Shown piece after piece: positions 61,227 to 64,000 of a stretch of 64,000 bases of DNA; the first letter of the stretch is position 1, and the number at the start of each line of letters is the position of its first letter. Source of the DNA: Candidatus Saccharimonadota bacterium. Its GTDB lineage: Bacteria > Patescibacteriota > Saccharimonadia > Saccharimonadales > Saccharimonadaceae. The notes beneath the pieces are model-generated. The model had not been told where the DNA came from. It was given only the letters and a program-made list of their open reading frames with translations, and ran no database searches. The DNA lies in contig JAFRGO010000005.1 of NCBI GenBank assembly GCA_017433765.1, forward strand, positions 40,622 through 104,621, given 5' to 3'. A program made the translations under genes and the position numbers.

Positions 61227-62105
61227 CTAGCGCTCCTGGATGACGATGGATTTTTGGTCGGGGTCGTAGAAATATTCGAGATGGTATTCGTGTTCGTCAT
61301 CGCTGATGTCGAATTGGTAGTGGCAGCGGAAGTCGCCAGTCATTTTGATAGCGTAGCCATCCTCGGTCTGGATGAGTTCGACCGCGCCCCGGCCGTTGCC
61401 GGCCCAAAAGGAGATGTAGGGTGCGCCAACGAAGGTGATATTGTTTTCCTTCAGGAAGATATTGTTATAAGTTTCAAAGGGTTGTTCGAGACCGATGGAA
61501 ATATAAATACAGAAAGCAGCGACGATAAGAATCGAGGCGATGATGCGGGGGATTTTGTCCTTGAGCAGGGCGAAGATAAAGACGACAATCGTAACGAAGC
61601 AGTAAAGCGTCGTGAGGAGATGGAAGGGCGGGTCTGCGAGAAAGAGGCGAAGACTAGTGACGCCGAACAGCGCTAAAACCGCCAAAACTCCAGCCAAAAT
61701 CACACCGGAATACCATTTGTCTTTCTTGATAAACCAGCAGACGAAGGCGGCGGGAAAAGTCAGGAGGGTGACCATGAACCAGTAGCGATAGTAGCCGAAC
61801 AGGCCCCAGCCGAGGGAGTTGAAGGGGACTTGGATGAGATAGACTAGAGGTTGGGAGATGAGGAAGAAGACGAAGGTCTTCAACGCGGCCTCGAGAGGCT
61901 TCTTGGAGTTGACGATAATCAACATGGCGGGGAGAACCCACCATTCTGGCGTCACGGCGATGTCGTGGAGGGAGCAGCGCTCGGGAACAAACATCGCCAT
62001 CAAGGCCGTCCAGGCGCCCATGATGACGGCGAAGATGATAAGTCTAGGCCAGGTGATATTGAGTCCCCCGAAGATTTTGGATAAAAATTTCTCTAGTTTC
62101 TTCAT
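61227..62105 (-). CDS. Multi-pass membrane protein with C-terminal soluble domain, unknown
   Basis: 292 aa. Six to seven membrane helices in the first 205 residues and a C-terminal extracytoplasmic or cytoplasmic domain of about 80 residues (WAGNGRGAVELIQTEDGYAIKMTGDFRCHYQFDIS), beta-rich. No family recognised. The start is within a few nt of TATAAT/TATATT boxes in an AT-rich stretch (62107-62122), so the leader is very short. Convergent with tRNA-Glu and divergent from the CDF transporter. Confidence 0.72.
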   Translation of the reverse strand: MKKLEKFLSKIFGGLNITWPRLIIFAVIMGAWTALMAMFVPERCSLHDIAVTPEWWVLPAMLIIVNSKKPLEAALKTFVFFLISQPLVYLIQVPFNSLGWGLFGYYRYWFMVTLLTFPAAFVCWFIKKDKWYSGVILAGVLAVLALFGVTSLRLFLADPPFHLLTTLYCFVTIVVFIFALLKDKIPRIIASILIVAAFCIYISIGLEQPFETYNNIFLKENNITFVGAPYISFWAGNGRGAVELIQTEDGYAIKMTGDFRCHYQFDISDDEHEYHLEYFYDPDQKSIVIQER

Positions 62106-62166
62106 ATATTATATATAATATAGCACTAGCTACAAGAATCCGCTATGTTTCTGGTATAATAGAGAC

Positions 62167-63057
62167 ATGAAAAGTGAGCGAAATATTCTAGTGGCGTTTT
62201 TGTTGAATTTGGCGTTTTCTATTTTGCAGTTTTTGGGCGGGCTGCTAACGAACTCGGTGGCAATAATGACAGATTCGATTCATGGGCTGGGCGACGCGGT
62301 GTCGGTCGGACTATCGTATATTCTAGAGCGTCTGAGCAAGAGGGGCTGCGACAAGCGGCATAGCTACGGATACGCGCGCTATTCGGTATTGGGGAGCGCG
62401 ATTACAATGCTAATTCTGACTTTTAGTTCGGTTTTGATGATAGTTAGTGCAGTGCAGAGAATTATCCAGCCGGGAGAAGTGGATTATTCGGGGATGATAG
62501 TGCTGGCGATTGTAGCGATAGTCTTGAAATCCGTTGCGGCGCTAGTGACGCGCAGTCGGGGAACGCTGAACCAGAAGGCGATTAGCCTACATATGTTGGA
62601 AGATGTATTGAGCTGGGTGATAGTATTAGTTGGGGCTATTATCATGAATTTCACGGACATCAGTATAATCGACCCGATTATGAGTATCGGCGTGGCGCTG
62701 TTTATTCTCTATAATGCCATCCGATATTTGCGCTCGATTCTAGTGATATTCCTAGAAAAGACGCCGGATGGTATTGAGCTCGACAAGATTGAGCAGGAAG
62801 TGCTAGGAATCAAGGGAGTATCGGGCGTTCATCATATTCATGTGCGGAGCATGGACGGGTTCAATAACTATGCGACGTTACATGTGGTGGTGGATAGGTA
62901 TAGTCACGAGGTGAAGGAAGAAGTAAAACATAAATTAGCGCAGCTAGGCATTGCGCACGCTACGGTCGAATTGGAGCTAAAAGGTGAGGAATGCGAAGAG
63001 AAGGAGTGCAGGCCGGATAGTTTTGCGCATGAGCATGGGCACGGACATAGGCATTAA
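62167..63057 (+). CDS. Cation diffusion facilitator (CDF) transporter
   Basis: 296 aa. Exports Zn2+ or related divalent ions by proton antiport. Six membrane helices; metal-site residues in TM2 (MTDSIHGLGDA) and TM5 (LEDVLSWVIV), KRHSYGYAR after TM2, cytoplasmic domain with VHHIHVRSMDG, and a His-rich tail (HEHGHGHRH) that binds metal. ATG exactly 6 nt after TGG-TATAAT (62155-62160), leaderless. Confidence 0.94.
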   Translation: MKSERNILVAFLLNLAFSILQFLGGLLTNSVAIMTDSIHGLGDAVSVGLSYILERLSKRGCDKRHSYGYARYSVLGSAITMLILTFSSVLMIVSAVQRIIQPGEVDYSGMIVLAIVAIVLKSVAALVTRSRGTLNQKAISLHMLEDVLSWVIVLVGAIIMNFTDISIIDPIMSIGVALFILYNAIRYLRSILVIFLEKTPDGIELDKIEQEVLGIKGVSGVHHIHVRSMDGFNNYATLHVVVDRYSHEVKEEVKHKLAQLGIAHATVELELKGEECEEKECRPDSFAHEHGHGHRH

Positions 63058-63291
63058 AGTCGTCGTAGAGTAAGCCTCCTGTTCGGCGACAGGTAGCTGG
63101 TTTTGACTTTTTCCAGAAATTTGGTATAATAATAGTATCGTCAAGAAAACTGACGTGCAATTTTTTATATCTGACGTTTTTTCGACCGCAGAGTTGGAGA
63201 AGTGCTAGCGTGCAGACGATTTATGCCATTTCCCCACCCCTGCGGTCGCTCGAACAATTGCAGGCATTTTTTCGTAAAGGTGGTGAGACAC
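63058..63291 (+). promoter_or_regulatory. Structured leader of the DUF5662 gene
   Basis: GG-TATAAT (63122-63129) is followed by a leader of about 160 nt. It contains a perfect 9-bp inverted repeat CGACCGCAG/CTGCGGTCG (63183-63191 and 63240-63248), two CTGACGT copies, and AAAGGTGGTG just before the ATG. No known riboswitch is recognised. Confidence 0.5.
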
Positions 63292-63810
63292 ATGACAGAA
63301 AAGAAAACCCAAGAGAAACAATCCCAAACAGCTTCTCGTCCGCGCACTATGTCTGTGGCGGAGTGCAAGCTCCAGACGATTGCCCACATTGAGGAAGTTC
63401 GCAAGAATATTCGTTGGTTCACAGACAAGCTGACCAGTCGAGGTGTTAATCACGATCGGTCTAAGCTCGAATCGCCCGAAGTTGAGGCGTTTGCCGAACG
63501 CACGGCCCGTCTGGCTCAGGTGGAGTATGGTTCCGAGGCCTACAACCATGAGCTCGAGGAGTTGAAATCCACTCTCGAGCACCATTACGCAAAGAACAGG
63601 CATCACCCGGAGCATTTTGACCGCGGGATCGACGATATGAATTTGGTCGACCTGATTGAGATGTTTTGCGACTGGCGAGCCGCAACGATGCGTAATAAAA
63701 ACGGTAATCTACTGAAGAGCATCGAGATTAATGCCCAGCGTTTCCGGATTGATGGCCAACTCGAGCAGATTTTCGTGAATACCGCAAAAGCAATTGATGA
63801 GGTGGAGTAG
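63292..63810 (+). CDS. DUF5662 family protein
   Basis: 172 aa from MTEKKTQEK, set by AAAGGTGGTG 9 nt upstream; a longer reading from 63202 covers the leader and is rejected. The core (about 25-165) has a HD-like set of residues: TIAHIEEVRKNI, NHDRSKLESPE, HHYAKNRHHPEHF, MNLVDLIEMFCDWRAA. This pattern matches DUF5662, known mainly from phages and Firmicutes, possibly a metal-dependent hydrolase; function unproven. Codon use lacks the local GAG/GCG bias, suggesting transfer. Confidence 0.75.
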   Translation: MTEKKTQEKQSQTASRPRTMSVAECKLQTIAHIEEVRKNIRWFTDKLTSRGVNHDRSKLESPEVEAFAERTARLAQVEYGSEAYNHELEELKSTLEHHYAKNRHHPEHFDRGIDDMNLVDLIEMFCDWRAATMRNKNGNLLKSIEINAQRFRIDGQLEQIFVNTAKAIDEVE

Positions 63811-63834
63811 GAAGCGTCAGATTGGATTCTAATT

Positions 63835-63895
63835 ACCCGGGAGAGTATCCTCTCGGGTAAACCCATGATTTTATCATTCGCGCTATCTCCTCGGA
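63835..63895 (+). other. Two hairpins between DUF5662 gene and next gene
   Basis: ACCCGGGAGAG...CTCTCGGGT (63835-63858) followed by an A/T stretch may terminate the first gene. CGCGCTATCTCC-TCG-GGAGGTATCGCG lies at about 63880-63906, just before GATAATACAAT and AAGGGGG, so the second gene may have its own promoter or a translation-control hairpin. Confidence 0.45.
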
Positions 63896-63933
63896 GGTAT
63901 CGCGATAATACAATCAAGGGGGTGCACCTTACA

Positions 63934-64000
63934 ATGAAAAAATACTGTTTTACGGATGAGACCATGGAAGTTGATGGCCATATCCTTCACCGCATTAAAG
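63934..64000 (+). CDS. Start of a repeat protein, cut by window edge
   Basis: Only 22 codons are visible: MKKYCFTDETMEVDGHILHR then IK. AAGGGGGTG lies 9 nt upstream. The opening resembles the N-terminus of phage/Firmicutes proteins of the YKLTDET...GHTLYRI type, which continue into left-handed beta-helix (hexapeptide-like) repeats. That assignment is from memory of the pattern and needs the rest of the gene. Confidence 0.5.
   Translation, partial: MKKYCFTDETMEVDGHILHRIK

Overview
The window looks like a chromosomal segment of a Patescibacteria (CPR) bacterium, most likely Candidatus Saccharibacteria (TM7). The signs are an ultra-compact layout, reduced enzyme versions (AlaRS, UvrC and LigA all lack usual domains or metal sites), lower glycolysis genes (eno, pgk, pyk), a baseplate-J-like membrane protein of the CPR type, FISUMP/InlB-repeat surface proteins and WxL/DUF916-like surface proteins. 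UGA acts as a stop (for example the ATGA overlap at 16977-16980). Taxonomy is inferred from gene content only.

Layout: 1-2465 P-type Ca2+-ATPase (cut by the left edge); 2544-3080 dCMP-deaminase-like protein; 3103-5995 two InlB-repeat surface proteins; 6082-10218 operon gatC-gatA-HEPN-like-gatB-ung; 10284-12278 uvrB; 12348-12488 structured ncRNA; 12544-14533 dnaK under two CIRCE operators; 14555-20326 obg and the operon baseplate-J-like / RuvX-MltG fusion / LysM-CHAP; 20376-23446 histidine kinase, response regulator, pseudouridine synthase; 23577-28907 FtsA-like ATPase, alaS, mnmA, cysteine desulfurase; 29011-31318 lemA-DUF2207; 31417-36007 small unknowns, tatD, typA; 36104-36264 tRNA-Val and tRNA-Lys; 36431-38477 an unusual leadered gene and an ABC exporter; 38601-43975 cluster of WxL/DUF916-like surface proteins; 44098-48100 tRNA-Leu, peptide-binding protein, secG, uvrC; 48174-54121 eno, ligA, membrane protein, htpX, lemA2; 54188-54500 tRNA-Gly followed by two aberrant tRNA-like elements; 54575-57985 prepilin-like FISUMP protein, SDR, lysozyme-like protein; 57987-60490 pyk-pgk; 61084-61158 tRNA-Glu; 61227-64000 membrane protein, CDF transporter, DUF5662 and the start of a probable repeat protein.

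How the genes work together: gatCAB with alaS and mnmA serve translation accuracy and tRNA charging/modification. uvrB, uvrC, ung, ligA and RuvX serve DNA repair. MltG, the LysM-CHAP hydrolase and the lysozyme-like protein remodel peptidoglycan. A large share of coding capacity goes to secreted adhesin-like proteins, which fits an episymbiotic lifestyle.

The most striking signals are not genes. (1) About 23 operon heads have the start codon only 6-9 nt (15 of them exactly 6 nt) after an extended -10 box, implying pervasive leaderless mRNAs. A smaller class with -35 boxes has leaders and Shine-Dalgarno sites. (2) A perfect 19-bp palindrome TGTTGTAA-N3-TTACAACA occurs four times, each time inside a coding sequence. 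(3) Two tandem 111-nt tRNA-like elements share ends with a tRNA-Gly(GCC) whose elbow pair G19-C56 is replaced by U19-A56. (4) Two candidate small RNAs have strong promoters.
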